64,000 nucleotides of DNA, from contig CAKZJE010000033.1 of NCBI GenBank assembly GCA_936941155.1, positions 62,001-126,000 of the forward strand, in the 5' to 3' direction. Below are positions 9,631 through 18,658 of the stretch, one piece after another. The notes under the pieces are model-generated. The model was not told the DNA's origin. It saw nothing but the letters and a program-made list of their open reading frames with translations, and searched no databases. Source of the stretch: an uncultured Methylomonas sp. GTDB lineage: Bacteria; Pseudomonadota; Gammaproteobacteria; Methylococcales; Methylomonadaceae. Each line of letters begins with the position of its first letter. The first letter of the stretch is position 1. A program made the position numbers and the translations under genes.

Positions 9631-11334
9631 CTATTGCCCAAATTGGTTGCTAACCCACATAGCTTCCGTCACACTGGTGCGTCTGGTAATGGCAAGCATG
9701 ATGGCGTTATAGCGTAAGGTGTTTTTGGCTAATTGTTGCCGCGCTAAATCGGCAAACTTTTGGGTTTCACCATGAATAATGGCTTCAACCAGTTCATTAT
9801 TCATTTCTAACATTTCATAAATCCCAACCCGCCCGCGATAGCCTGTGTGGTGGCAATGTTGACAACCTTTGCCTGCAATAAAATTGTAGCCTGCAATAGG
9901 TTCGCCTAATTCTAATTTTAACCATGCCTCTTCAAACGGATTGGGAAAATAAGGACGAGCGCAGCTTTCACATACCAAGCGCACCAAGCGTTGCGCAATA
10001 ATTGCCAACAACGACATCCCAACCATAAACGGTTTAACGCCCATATCCACCATCCGACTTGGGGTGCTGATTGTGCCGTTAGTGTGCAAAGTAGACAGCA
10101 CTAAATGTCCTGTCATCGCTGCTCGCATCCCAATTTGCGCGGTTTCTTGGTCGCGCATCTCGCCAATAAAAATAATATCGGGGTCTTGTCGCAACGCAGA
10201 ACGCAGCACGCGGGCAAAATCTAACTCAATTTTTTCATTCACTTGCACTTGATTGATGCCTGACAAGCGATATTCAACCGGATCTTCAACCGTAATAATT
10301 TTTCTGGTTGATTTATTCAGTTCGCTTAAGCTGGCATACAGTGTGGTACTTTTCCCGCTTCCCGTAGGGCCGGTTAATAACACCATGCCATTCGGACGGT
10401 TAATCAAATGACGATAGCGTGCCAACATATCATGCGGCATTCCTAATTTTTCCAAAGAAAAGCCACTCATGCTTTGCATTAGCAATCGCATCACCACCGA
10501 TTCGCCATACACGGTCGGCAACGTTGAAATCCGAATATCAACCGATTGTTGCCGCACTTTCACATGAAAACGCCCGTCATGCGGCAAGCGTTTTTCAGAA
10601 ATATCTAAGCCAGCCATCAGTTTTAATTTTTGTACCAAGGCTGAGGCAATTTTTAAATCCGCTTCGGTTTGTAATTGCAATTGCCCATCAATTCTAAATC
10701 GAATCAATAGCTTATGCTCTTGTGGTTCAATGTGAATATCGGAAGCTCGCACTTGCACCGCATCTTCAAACACGGATTTTAATAGCTTAACAACCGGCGC
10801 GTCGGCTGCTTTATCCGAGGCTAATAGCACGTTTAAATCAGCGTCGTTATCTCTTAACTCATAACGCAACTGCTCTGCCAAAACTTTAATTTCATCCGTG
10901 CGCCGATAAGATTGGTCAATAGTGTTTAAAAGCTGTTTTTCTTCCACAAACACAGGGCGAATCGTTTTGCCAAGAATCCGGCTTAGTTCATCCAGCCCCA
11001 TCAAATCAGTGGGATCAACCATGCCTAACAATACATCACTGCTATTATCTTCTAACAGCAGAACGCGAAAGCGGCGGGCAATTTTTTCGGGCAGATTTTT
11101 GATAACTTCTTGTCGCGGTTGAAATTTAGATAAGTCTACAAAAGGAATTTGCAGTTGTTTTGATAACATATCTAAAAGTTTAACTTCGTCAATAAACTCT
11201 AATGAAATCAGAGTTTGTCCGAGTTTTTTGCCAATTTTTTTTTGCACCAGCAAGGCTGTTTGCAATTGTTCTGGTGAAATGAGCTGGTTTTTAACTAACA
11301 AATCACCTAAGTAAGATTTTTTTAGATTATCCAT
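9631..11334 (-). CDS. mshE: MSHA pilus assembly ATPase MshE (GspE/PulE, MshEN domain)
   Basis: 567 residues. Residues 8-60 form an MshEN-type domain with two 24-residue motifs separated by 5 residues (8-31 and 37-60). In MshE, this domain binds c-di-GMP. Here the first Arg and the internal Gly of the usual motif are replaced (Tyr8 and Gln17 in motif I; Lys37 and Glu46 in motif II), while the final Gln31 and Gln60 remain. The GspE ATPase core follows: Walker A GPTGSGKST at 322-330, Asp box ITVEDPVEY, Walker B DPDIIFIGEMRD near 384-395, and a four-Cys zinc site (CESC and CQHC). It powers pilus polymerisation with MshG. Confidence 0.88.
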   Translation of the reverse strand: MDNLKKSYLGDLLVKNQLISPEQLQTALLVQKKIGKKLGQTLISLEFIDEVKLLDMLSKQLQIPFVDLSKFQPRQEVIKNLPEKIARRFRVLLLEDNSSDVLLGMVDPTDLMGLDELSRILGKTIRPVFVEEKQLLNTIDQSYRRTDEIKVLAEQLRYELRDNDADLNVLLASDKAADAPVVKLLKSVFEDAVQVRASDIHIEPQEHKLLIRFRIDGQLQLQTEADLKIASALVQKLKLMAGLDISEKRLPHDGRFHVKVRQQSVDIRISTLPTVYGESVVMRLLMQSMSGFSLEKLGMPHDMLARYRHLINRPNGMVLLTGPTGSGKSTTLYASLSELNKSTRKIITVEDPVEYRLSGINQVQVNEKIELDFARVLRSALRQDPDIIFIGEMRDQETAQIGMRAAMTGHLVLSTLHTNGTISTPSRMVDMGVKPFMVGMSLLAIIAQRLVRLVCESCARPYFPNPFEEAWLKLELGEPIAGYNFIAGKGCQHCHHTGYRGRVGIYEMLEMNNELVEAIIHGETQKFADLARQQLAKNTLRYNAIMLAITRRTSVTEAMWVSNQFGQ

Positions 11335-11362
11335 AGAAATGTTGTTTTGTTGAGTTGAAATA

Positions 11363-11633
11363 ATGGCTCAATAGCATAAGTATCTACACAATTTTTTAAC
11401 ATCAATGTTATTAAAACTTATTGATAATAAAGAATTATTTGTAGGCTGGGTTAGATTATTGAGCGACAGCGAAATAATCGTAACCCAGCATCAGCGTTTT
11501 AAAACACTCTCTGCTGGGTTACGCTCTTTTTTCTATCGAAAAAAGCAGCTAACCCAGCCTACATATCAATGTATATTATTGATATACAATAGCTTTATAA
11601 TTTTAAGATGTGTAGATAGCTATGGCTCAATAG
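11363..11633. repeat. 12-bp direct repeats flanking a MITE-containing spacer
   Basis: ATGGCTCAATAG occurs at 11363-11374 and again at 11622-11633. Just inside them, ATCTACACA (11382-11390) and TGTGTAGAT (11609-11617) are inverted. The arrangement surrounds the 124-bp element at 11440-11563 almost symmetrically. The rest of the 11335-11792 spacer shows only AT-rich sequence and a family C hairpin. Confidence 0.5.
11440..11563. mobile_element. MITE-like element with 15-bp terminal inverted repeats
   Basis: Perfect 15-bp terminal inverted repeats (TGTAGGCTGGGTTAG and CTAACCCAGCCTACA) enclose 94 bases that contain a second inverted pair (GTAACCCAGCA and TGCTGGGTTAC). No coding capacity is seen. 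Similar GTAGGCTGGGTTA elements are widespread in bacterial genomes; this rests on recollection, not on a search. Confidence 0.7.
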
Positions 11634-11714
11634 TCATTGAAGCGGGTTTATATCTATCAATTTCAGCACAATGAATTCATAAAAAGCGAGTGAGAAAAAA
11701 TAGTTGCCGTATCT

Positions 11715-11739
11715 TAGAGACGTTGCACTGCAACGTCTT
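11715..11739. repeat. GTAGAGACG-type hairpin (family C, copy 1)
   Basis: TAGAGACGTTGCA pairs with TGCAACGTCTTTG, giving a stem of about 11 bp. Related hairpins occur at 27598-27626 and 36362-36389. It lies upstream of the end of the LysR gene and might act as a weak terminator. Confidence 0.6.
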
Positions 11740-11792
11740 TGCAACTTAAGAATTTACATACATCTTTCGTATTTATGGAGTTCTACACTGTT

Positions 11793-12683
11793 TTACAATT
11801 GTTTAGCGAAATATTTCAATAAAAACTCCACAAAGGTTGTTAATTTAGCCGGATAAAATCGTCGTTGCAAATAAGTGGCGTAAATCGGCAAATTCGGCAT
11901 TTGATATTGATTTAAAACTTCAACTAATTCGCCACTTTCCAAATAACTGCGTGCTGATAAACGCGGCACTTGCACAATGCCCATGCCTAAAGCTGCCGCT
12001 TGACATAAGGCTCGGCCGTTGTTTGAAGAAAAAAACCAGTCTGTTTTAACTTTTTTTAATTCCCCTAACACATTAAACATCCAATGTTCTCCATGTGGAG
12101 TGTCCATGTAATGTAAACAGCGATGTTGTGATAAATCGTCTAAGGTTTTTGGGATGCTTTTTTCTGCCAAATACGAGGGCGAGGCGTAAGTGCTTAACGT
12201 TGTGGTGGCAACTTTTCGGGCAACAATGCCTTGGTCTAAGCAGTCTGTGACCACAATCGACAGATCAAAACGTCCGTCGCGCAAGTTGACGAATTTATTG
12301 TTTAAATTCATCGACACCTTGACTTCTTCGTACTGCTGTTGATACTGTTCAATCGCAGGAATCATATAGATACCACCAAAATCTATCGGCGCACTGATTT
12401 TTAGCAAACCTTTGACAGATTGCCCTAATTCCACCACCGATTCATCAAGGGCTGCTAAATCTTCTAATAATTGTTTGCAGCGATGGTAATAGTTTTCGCC
12501 CGCTTCGGTTAAACTCAAGCTGCGCGTGGTTCTGCTGAGTAAACTAACTCCTAACGATTTTTCCAACTGGGTAATATATTTGCTAATCATCATTGCAGAT
12601 AAACCCATCTCACGGGCGACTCCTGCAAACGTTCCCAATTCTACAATTCGGCAAAAAACCTGCATGTTGTTAAACTTGTCCAA
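11793..12683 (-). CDS. LysR family transcriptional regulator
   Basis: 296 residues. An N-terminal winged helix-turn-helix (MDKFNNMQVFCRIVELGTFA, followed by a recognition helix and SLLSRTTRSLSLTEAG) and a C-terminal substrate-binding fold are typical of LysR regulators. The start chosen is TTG at 12683, because GAGGAC at 12690-12695 lies about 8 bases upstream; TTG at 12689 is too close to it. It is divergent from the carbonic anhydrase gene with about 250 bases between them, so control of that gene is possible but not shown. Its ligand is unknown. Confidence 0.8.
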   Translation of the reverse strand: MDKFNNMQVFCRIVELGTFAGVAREMGLSAMMISKYITQLEKSLGVSLLSRTTRSLSLTEAGENYYHRCKQLLEDLAALDESVVELGQSVKGLLKISAPIDFGGIYMIPAIEQYQQQYEEVKVSMNLNNKFVNLRDGRFDLSIVVTDCLDQGIVARKVATTTLSTYASPSYLAEKSIPKTLDDLSQHRCLHYMDTPHGEHWMFNVLGELKKVKTDWFFSSNNGRALCQAAALGMGIVQVPRLSARSYLESGELVEVLNQYQMPNLPIYATYLQRRFYPAKLTTFVEFLLKYFAKQL

Positions 12684-12933
12684 TTTCAAGTCCTCTGTTA
12701 TAAACTTATACTTTGTATTATATAAACTAAATCGAATCTTTAAACCTAATGAATACTAATATAGACTCTGTACCCGGAGATAGTAGTAATTTCCGCTTAG
12801 TTGTTTGATGTGTCCAGCTATTCGTTTTTTGTGGAGGAGTTCTACAGCATTAGGGTGCTGTGAATACAAAGAATAGGTGTTATACTTCAAGTGATTAAGC
12901 GGTTTTTTTTTGTTCATTTTTTGGAGAGTATTT

Positions 12934-13512
12934 ATGAGTGCAATACATGATGAAGTGCTAAAAGCGAATGGTGAATATGCAGCAAGCTTTGACAAAGGTG
13001 ATTTACCTTTACCTCCAGGACGTAGATTTGCAATCTTAACCTGTATGGATGCAAGACTAGATCCTGCAAAATACGCAGGTTTGTCTGAAGGTGATGCTCA
13101 TGTGATTCGTAATGCTGGCGGCAGAGCCAGTGACGATGCTATTCGCTCTTTAGTTATCTCTTATAAATTATTAGGCACTCAAGAATGGTTTGTGATTCAT
13201 CACACTGACTGCGGTATGTTATTGTTTAACAATGATATTATGGGCGATTTATTAAGCAAAAGCTTAAAAACAGCCTCAATTGATGCGTCAGGTTGGCATG
13301 ATTGCTGTGAAGGTGGTGGCTCGCATGAAGGTAAATTCATCAATTGGTTGACCATTAAAGATCAAGCTGACAGCGTGTTAGAAGATGTGTTACGAATTAA
13401 AGCACATCCGTTAGTTCCTGCAAATATTCCGGTTTATGGTTATATTTACGATGTTAAGTCAGGAAAGTTGTGTGAAGTTCCTGAGGCGACTAAAGCAGGC
13501 GCGGCTGCATAA
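12934..13512 (+). CDS. Beta-class carbonic anhydrase
   Basis: 192 residues. Interconverts CO2 and bicarbonate in the cytoplasm. Zinc ligands are visible: Cys37 in CMDARLD (with the Asp39/Arg41 dyad) and His90/Cys93 in [19 protein letters not shown] is the other conserved block. It is shorter than E. coli-type enzymes and resembles the small beta subclass found in mycobacteria and many environmental bacteria. The ATG at 12934 follows GGAGAG by 6 bases; an in-frame start at 12910 lacks such a site. A possible -10 box (TATACT, 12881-12886) lies upstream. Confidence 0.85.
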   Translation: MSAIHDEVLKANGEYAASFDKGDLPLPPGRRFAILTCMDARLDPAKYAGLSEGDAHVIRNAGGRASDDAIRSLVISYKLLGTQEWFVIHHTDCGMLLFNNDIMGDLLSKSLKTASIDASGWHDCCEGGGSHEGKFINWLTIKDQADSVLEDVLRIKAHPLVPANIPVYGYIYDVKSGKLCEVPEATKAGAAA

Positions 13513-13582
13513 ATTCTGTCCAAAAAAATTTATTCTGTTTTTCGCTAGAGACGTTATTTATTGCTTCTCTATCTCGCATTGA

Positions 13583-13609
13583 GGGAGTTCAAAGCCTTTT
13601 TGAACTCCC
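13583..13609. terminator. Hairpin between convergent genes
   Basis: GGGAGTTCAAA and TTTGAACTCCC form a perfect 11-bp stem with a 5-base loop. It lies between the ends of the carbonic anhydrase gene and the GH19 gene and could act in both directions. There is no long T run. Confidence 0.6.
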
Positions 13610-13626
13610 CACTTCAAATTTAGCTA

Positions 13627-14544
13627 TTAAGCTAACAGTGCGTAATATTCTTTAAAATGTTTAATTCTGTCTGCTAATCCGATTGTTCCGCCATTCACTT
13701 TTTTAGTGATTTCAGTCACAACCGCATCTGATGCACCTTTATCCGCAGAATTGTTCAACGAGCGTGAATTCCAATACCATGCTGCTGACAACAACGCATA
13801 TTTGCTGGCAACTAAGTCTGGATTAGAAAGAATATCGTCGTCTACGCTTTTATCAAACTCAGCATAGTTAGATTTGCCAGTTAATTGAATATAACCACGT
13901 CCACGATATCTGTAGCCTTCTTTGCTTGCCTCATCGCCATTACCCATCCGACTTGCATAAACACGCGAAGCAATTTTTTCAGGGTTACGCGCATAAGAAG
14001 CCGCATTCACTGTTTTAAAATATTTGCCAAAAATTTTGTTTAAACCGTCCGCAGAATAGTTTAAATTTTCTTGCGTCGCTTTAAAGCCCGCGCTTTCATG
14101 TCCGCATTGAGCAATAAAGTGTGCTAAACGCAACGCAGTATTAATTTGGAATTTTGCAGCGCAGTCAGGAATTTGAGCAATTACCGCATCAGGCACATGT
14201 CCTTTTAATTTCTCTAATTTCAATCCAGGAATGCTTGTTACAGCAGGATCGGCGGCTGTGCTAACAGCAGCAGCAACAACTTGTTTGTCATCTGCTGAAT
14301 CTATTTCGATTGGATTGCCATCATCGTCAACCAAATTGCCGTTTTCATCTCGTGCGGCAATCACTGCAAACATTTTGCTCCATGTAGCATCGCCTACCAA
14401 ACCATCTGCGGCTAAACCATGTGCTGCTTGCCAGTCTTTAACGGCTTTTGATGTGCCGGGACCAAAGACACCATCTGCACCAATTCCTAAATTTTCTTGT
14501 ACTGCTTTAACTTCGTCACCGCGTGAACCGACTTTTAATAACAT
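13627..14544 (-). CDS. Peptidoglycan-binding GH19 lysin/chitinase-like protein
   Basis: 305 residues. The first 65 residues form a PG_binding_1 domain (MLLKVGSRGDEVKAVQENLG and DGVFGPGTSKAVKDWQ). After an Ala/Asp-rich linker comes a GH19/lysozyme-like catalytic domain (about 110-305), with the acid HES motif in AQCGHESAGFKATQ, then GDEASKEGYRYRGRGYIQLT and the late YYALLA. Such proteins cut peptidoglycan or chitin and are often phage endolysins. No signal peptide is seen, so release would need a holin, lysis or another route. The ATG at 14544 is preferred over 14559 because GGAGAA (14550-14555) precedes it by about 6 bases. Confidence 0.75.
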   Translation of the reverse strand: MLLKVGSRGDEVKAVQENLGIGADGVFGPGTSKAVKDWQAAHGLAADGLVGDATWSKMFAVIAARDENGNLVDDDGNPIEIDSADDKQVVAAAVSTAADPAVTSIPGLKLEKLKGHVPDAVIAQIPDCAAKFQINTALRLAHFIAQCGHESAGFKATQENLNYSADGLNKIFGKYFKTVNAASYARNPEKIASRVYASRMGNGDEASKEGYRYRGRGYIQLTGKSNYAEFDKSVDDDILSNPDLVASKYALLSAAWYWNSRSLNNSADKGASDAVVTEITKKVNGGTIGLADRIKHFKEYYALLA

Positions 14545-14652
14545 ATATTTCTCCAACAAAAGTGTTTAATTATCGAAAATAACCATTGCTTTTTTACAGC
14601 AACCTGTACAGTACAGCATATTTTTATCGAAAGTTAAAGGCTCAACTTGCCA

Positions 14653-15468
14653 CTAAGCGGTAAATTCAATTTCATATCCTGCAAATTTGCGGATATTAAT
14701 CACGCCCGTATCCAGCAATAAATATTGACCTTTAATGCCTTGCAGACTGCCTGCAACTTCTGGATTGTTATCCAAATTAAATGATTTTACTTTTACAGGA
14801 TAACGTGCCACTGGAAAATTGATGTCCACACCTTCCTCATCGGGCAAAACTTGTAAACTTTGTTCTCCAAATTGTTGCTTAATCGCATTCAATTCAACTT
14901 CTGCAAGCTGTAATAAACGTACTGCTTCAGCTTTTAAATCTAACGGTGTTGCCGAGCCTTTCAGCATTTGTTGCCAACTGGTTTTGTCACTAACATGCTG
15001 CGCGATGGCAACTTCCGCTAAGCCAGAAATATAGCGTGATGCGGCTTGCAAAATCGGCAATGCTTGGGTCGCGCCTTGATCTATCCAGCGCGTTGGCAAT
15101 TGCGTGTGGCGAGTAATTCCAACTTTTAACGCCGAAGAATTGGCTAAATAAACAATGTGCGGTTGAAAACAAAATTGCAACGCCCACTCCGGTTCTCGGC
15201 ATGTTCCTTTGTCGTAGTGACAGGTTTCAGGCTTCATAATGCACATATCGCATTGCGCCAGTTTGATAAAACACGGGTAACAATAGCCTTGGCTAAAGCT
15301 TTTTTTCGTTTTGTTGCCACAGTGCAGACAAAAAATGTGTCCTGTATAAACCAGTTTGACCGCCTGCCCTACTAATGGCGTTAAATTAAGCAAGTTTCCA
15401 CTTAAAGGTAATTGATAACTCACGGGACTGCTCAGCGTGGTTTTCATTTTTTCCAATCTGCCTATCAT
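14653..15468 (-). CDS. DUF2797 zinc-finger-containing protein
   Basis: 271 residues. It contains two Cys clusters that look like zinc sites (FCLHCGNKTKKSF, GYCYPCF, CDMCIMKPETCHYDKGTC) at about residues 45-95, followed by a region typical of DUF2797 (HIVYLANSSALKVGITR, LPTRWIDQGA). That second region resembles the GIY-YIG/nuclease-like fold proposed for related proteins, but the function is unknown. The ATG at 15468 has an AAGGAAC site upstream; an in-frame start at 15546 would run into a repeat and is less likely. Confidence 0.7.
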   Translation of the reverse strand: MIGRLEKMKTTLSSPVSYQLPLSGNLLNLTPLVGQAVKLVYTGHIFCLHCGNKTKKSFSQGYCYPCFIKLAQCDMCIMKPETCHYDKGTCREPEWALQFCFQPHIVYLANSSALKVGITRHTQLPTRWIDQGATQALPILQAASRYISGLAEVAIAQHVSDKTSWQQMLKGSATPLDLKAEAVRLLQLAEVELNAIKQQFGEQSLQVLPDEEGVDINFPVARYPVKVKSFNLDNNPEVAGSLQGIKGQYLLLDTGVINIRKFAGYEIEFTA

Positions 15469-15554
15469 ATCTGTGTTCCTTAACGTTGCTAAAAATTCAA
15501 AGTTATTATCGGATGTTACGCAAAAACAAGTAAGTGTTGTCGACACAATCTTCT

Positions 15555-15600
15555 GAAATTTACAAAACGACCGGTCGTCTTGAAAAATTTTTGCGTAACT
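15555..15600. repeat. Interspersed palindrome, family A, copy 1
   Basis: The core ACGACCGGTCGT (15567-15578) is a perfect palindrome embedded in a longer imperfect one running from GAAATTTACAA to TTGAAAAATTTTTGCG. Four other copies lie at 30084-30125, 30266-30307, 36273-36315 and 51189-51235. This copy shares its left flank (GAAATTTACAA) and its right tail (TTTTTGCGTAAC) with the copy at 51189. Confidence 0.8.
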
Positions 15601-15644
15601 TACCGCTAAATCATTTTAGTCGCTGCGAGTAGCAATTTAATTGT

Positions 15645-15742
15645 CCACCAAAAGCACGAAAGACACGAAAAATAGGCAGTTAAAATCTGTGGGGAGGATT
15701 ATCTAAAAGGCAATCTGTTCGTGCTTTTTGTGTTTTTCGTGG
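15645..15742. repeat. Inverted repeat of CACGAAA type
   Basis: CCACCAAAAGCACGAAAGAC (15645-) and its imperfect inverse ending TTTTTCGTGG (-15742) form a stem of about 25 bp with a few mismatches around a 48-base loop. It occupies the spacer between the DUF2797 gene and aceE. The remainder of that spacer holds family A copy 1 and the aceE promoter region. Confidence 0.65.
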
Positions 15743-15880
15743 AAAAAATGAGTCTCATGCGTAACATCAGTTATTATCGCATTAAGACCTAAATAGAAAA
15801 TAATTTTAGCAATATAGCGACTCGCCGTTTTTATAAGGATGGGTTGTCGTAAAATTATAATAAAACAGACTCGCGACCGC

Positions 15881-15912
15881 TTGTGTGTTTTAGCGTATCA
15901 CTTTGCTATAAT
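15881..15912 (+). promoter_or_regulatory. Possible sigma70 promoter of aceE
   Basis: A perfect -10 box TATAAT lies at 15907-15912, 57 bases before the aceE ATG. The best -35-like sequence, TTGTGT at 15881-15886, is 20 bases away, which is wider than ideal. Confidence 0.4.
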
Positions 15913-15968
15913 TCGCCCCGACTTGCTTTAACAATAAAAATCATTTGTGCACACCATAGGATTAATAA

Positions 15969-18644
15969 ATGAATATAGTTCACTCAACAATTACCGGACA
16001 AGATGATATTGATCCGCTTGAAACCCAAGAATGGATTGATGCTCTGCGAGCAGTGCTGGCTGCAGAAGGGAGTGATCGCGCCCGTTTTTTAATTGAGCAC
16101 TTAGTTGCCGTATCGCGACAAGCCGGCGTGGATATTCCATTTAGTGCGAATACCGCCTATCTCAATACCATTCCGGTTGCGCAACAACCACAGTTTCCAG
16201 GCGACACCACTATTGAGCGCAAAATTCGTGCGTATGTGCGTTGGAATGCCATGATGATGGTATTGCGTGCTAATAAACACACCAACGTGGGTGGACATAT
16301 TGCAAGTTTTGCCTCAGCCACAACGTTGTATGATGTTGGACAAAATCATTTTTGGCACGCACCGTCTGAAAATCACGGCGGCGATTTAATTTTCGTGCAA
16401 GGACATTCTGCACCCGGTGATTATGCCCGCGCATTTTTATTAGGTCGCTTAAGCGAAGAGCAAATGGATAGTTTCCGCCAAGAAGTCGGCGGCAAAGGTT
16501 TATCGTCTTATCCGCATCCTTGGCTGATGCCCGATTTTTGGCAATTTCCAACTGTTTCAATGGGCTTGGGGCCTATTATGGCGATTTATCAAGCGCGTTT
16601 TATGCGTTACATTGAAGATCGCGGTTTTGCCAAAACAGCAGGACGGAAAGTTTGGGCGTTTTTAGGCGATGGTGAAACCGATGAGCCTGAAACTTTAGGT
16701 GCAATCGGCATGGCAGGACGCGAAAAATTAGATAACCTGATTTTCGTGGTCAACTGTAATTTACAGCGTTTAGATGGCCCTGTACGCGGGAATGGCAAAA
16801 TTATTCAAGAATTAGAAAGTAATTTTCGCGGAGCAGGCTGGAATGTGATCAAAGTCATCTGGGGACGACGTTGGGATGCCATCTTAAGCCGCGATAAAGA
16901 CGGCTTGGTTAGCAAACGCATGATGGAATGCGTGGATGGCGATTATCAAACTTTCAAATCTAAAGACGGCGCGTATGTGCGCAAGTTTTTCTTTAACACG
17001 CCTGAGTTACAAGCCTTAGTCGCTGATTATACGGATAATGATATTTGGCAACTCAATCGTGGTGGTCACGATGCGCATAAAGTTTTCACTGCCTATCAAG
17101 CAGCGGTGAATCATCAAGGGCAACCGACTGTGGTTTTAGCGAAAACCATTAAAGGTTACGGCATGGGGGATTCTGGACAAGCGCAAAATACCAGTCATCA
17201 ACAAAAGAAAATGAGTCCTGAGTCCATTCGACATATTCGTGACCGTCACGAATTACCGGTGAGTGATGAAGAATTAGGAAACTTGCCTTATTTGACTTTT
17301 GCGGCTGAATCAAAAGAACTGCAATACATGCAGCAACGGCGCAAAGATTTGGGCGGTTATTTACCGGCAAGACGCGCTAAAGCAGAAGCTTTGGATGTTC
17401 CGGCATTAACCGCATTTAACGCGCTGTTAGAAGGTGGAAAATCAGGACAAGAATTTTCTACCACCATGGCATTTGTGCGTATTTTAAATATTTTGCTCAA
17501 AGACAAAGCCATCGGCAAACGCATTGTGCCGATTGTGCCTGATGAATCGCGCACGTTTGGTATGGAAGGTTTATTCAGACAATTGGGAATTTGGTCGCAA
17601 GTCGGACAGCTTTATACACCGCAAGATGCTGACCAACTGATGTTTTATAAAGAAGATAAACACGGACAAGTGTTGCAAGAAGGTATCAACGAAGCCGGCG
17701 GTTTATGCGATTGGATTGCCGCTGGTACAGCGTATTCCACACATGGCGTGGCGATGATTCCATTTTTCATTTACTACTCGATGTTTGGTTTTCAACGAGT
17801 CGGGGATTTGATTTGGGCAGCAGCTGACCAACGGACTCGTGGCTTTTTGTTAGGTGGCACAGCCGGACGTACCACATTAAACGGTGAAGGCTTGCAACAT
17901 GAAGACGGGCACAGTCATTTAATGTCTGCCACGATTCCTAATTGCAAATCCTATGACCCGACTTACGGTTATGAATTGGCAGTGATTATTCAAGATGGTT
18001 TGCAACGAATGTATGTGAATCAAGAAGATATTTTCTATTACATCACCGTGATGAACGAAAATTATGAGCACCCTGCCCTGCCAAACGGTGCGGAAGCCGA
18101 TATTCTAAAAGGCATGTATCTGTTCAAAAAAGGCAATGAAAATCAATTCCCCAGAGTTCAGTTGCTAGGTTCTGGTACAATTTTCAGAGAAGTTGAAGCC
18201 GCTGCGCAATTGTTACGCGATGATTGGGGTGTGGAAGCGGATTTATGGAGCTGCCCAAGCTTTACAGAATTGGCGCGTGATGGACAAAGTTGTGAACGCT
18301 GGAATCGTTTGCATCCGACCCAACCTGCAAAAGTGGCTCACGTTTCTGCCAGCATTCAAGCCATCAATGGCCCTGTGATTGCTGCAACTGATTATACTCG
18401 CGCTTATGCAGAACAAATTCGCGCTTTTATTGACGCACCTTACACAGTATTAGGCACAGATGGCTTTGGTCGCTCTGATACCCGTGAAAAATTACGCCAT
18501 TTCTTTGAAGTTGATCGTTATTACATCACCTTAGCCGCACTCAAAAGTTTAGCGGATGCGGGCGAATTTGATCCTGCAACTGTTGAACAGGCGATAGAAA
18601 AATACGGCGTTAATACTGACGCAACTGCCCCTTGGCTCATTTAA
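15969..18644 (+). CDS. aceE: Pyruvate dehydrogenase E1 component (homodimeric type)
   Basis: 891 residues, normal for the single-chain E1 of gammaproteobacteria. It decarboxylates pyruvate using thiamine diphosphate and passes the acetyl group to E2. The thiamine-diphosphate motif begins GDGETDEPETLG at about residue 233 and closes near VVNCN. HNGG-like and transketolase-like blocks (FVQGHSAPGDYARAF, GYGMGDSGQAQNTSHQ, EGLQHEDGHSHL) are clear. The ATG follows an AGGA site. It is 14 bases upstream of aceF. No pdhR-like regulator or lpd (E3) gene is in the window, so E3 must come from elsewhere. Confidence 0.96.
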   Translation: MNIVHSTITGQDDIDPLETQEWIDALRAVLAAEGSDRARFLIEHLVAVSRQAGVDIPFSANTAYLNTIPVAQQPQFPGDTTIERKIRAYVRWNAMMMVLRANKHTNVGGHIASFASATTLYDVGQNHFWHAPSENHGGDLIFVQGHSAPGDYARAFLLGRLSEEQMDSFRQEVGGKGLSSYPHPWLMPDFWQFPTVSMGLGPIMAIYQARFMRYIEDRGFAKTAGRKVWAFLGDGETDEPETLGAIGMAGREKLDNLIFVVNCNLQRLDGPVRGNGKIIQELESNFRGAGWNVIKVIWGRRWDAILSRDKDGLVSKRMMECVDGDYQTFKSKDGAYVRKFFFNTPELQALVADYTDNDIWQLNRGGHDAHKVFTAYQAAVNHQGQPTVVLAKTIKGYGMGDSGQAQNTSHQQKKMSPESIRHIRDRHELPVSDEELGNLPYLTFAAESKELQYMQQRRKDLGGYLPARRAKAEALDVPALTAFNALLEGGKSGQEFSTTMAFVRILNILLKDKAIGKRIVPIVPDESRTFGMEGLFRQLGIWSQVGQLYTPQDADQLMFYKEDKHGQVLQEGINEAGGLCDWIAAGTAYSTHGVAMIPFFIYYSMFGFQRVGDLIWAAADQRTRGFLLGGTAGRTTLNGEGLQHEDGHSHLMSATIPNCKSYDPTYGYELAVIIQDGLQRMYVNQEDIFYYITVMNENYEHPALPNGAEADILKGMYLFKKGNENQFPRVQLLGSGTIFREVEAAAQLLRDDWGVEADLWSCPSFTELARDGQSCERWNRLHPTQPAKVAHVSASIQAINGPVIAATDYTRAYAEQIRAFIDAPYTVLGTDGFGRSDTREKLRHFFEVDRYYITLAALKSLADAGEFDPATVEQAIEKYGVNTDATAPWLI

Positions 18645-18658
18645 ACAACAGGATAAAT

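Noticed and set aside
11405-11674. Plus-strand frame of 89 codons
   Set aside because: It runs through the MITE-like element and its flanks; no ribosome site or similarity is apparent.
12756-12995. 79-codon minus-strand frame upstream of the carbonic anhydrase gene
   Set aside because: It overlaps the supported start of the carbonic anhydrase gene and shows no motif or ribosome site.
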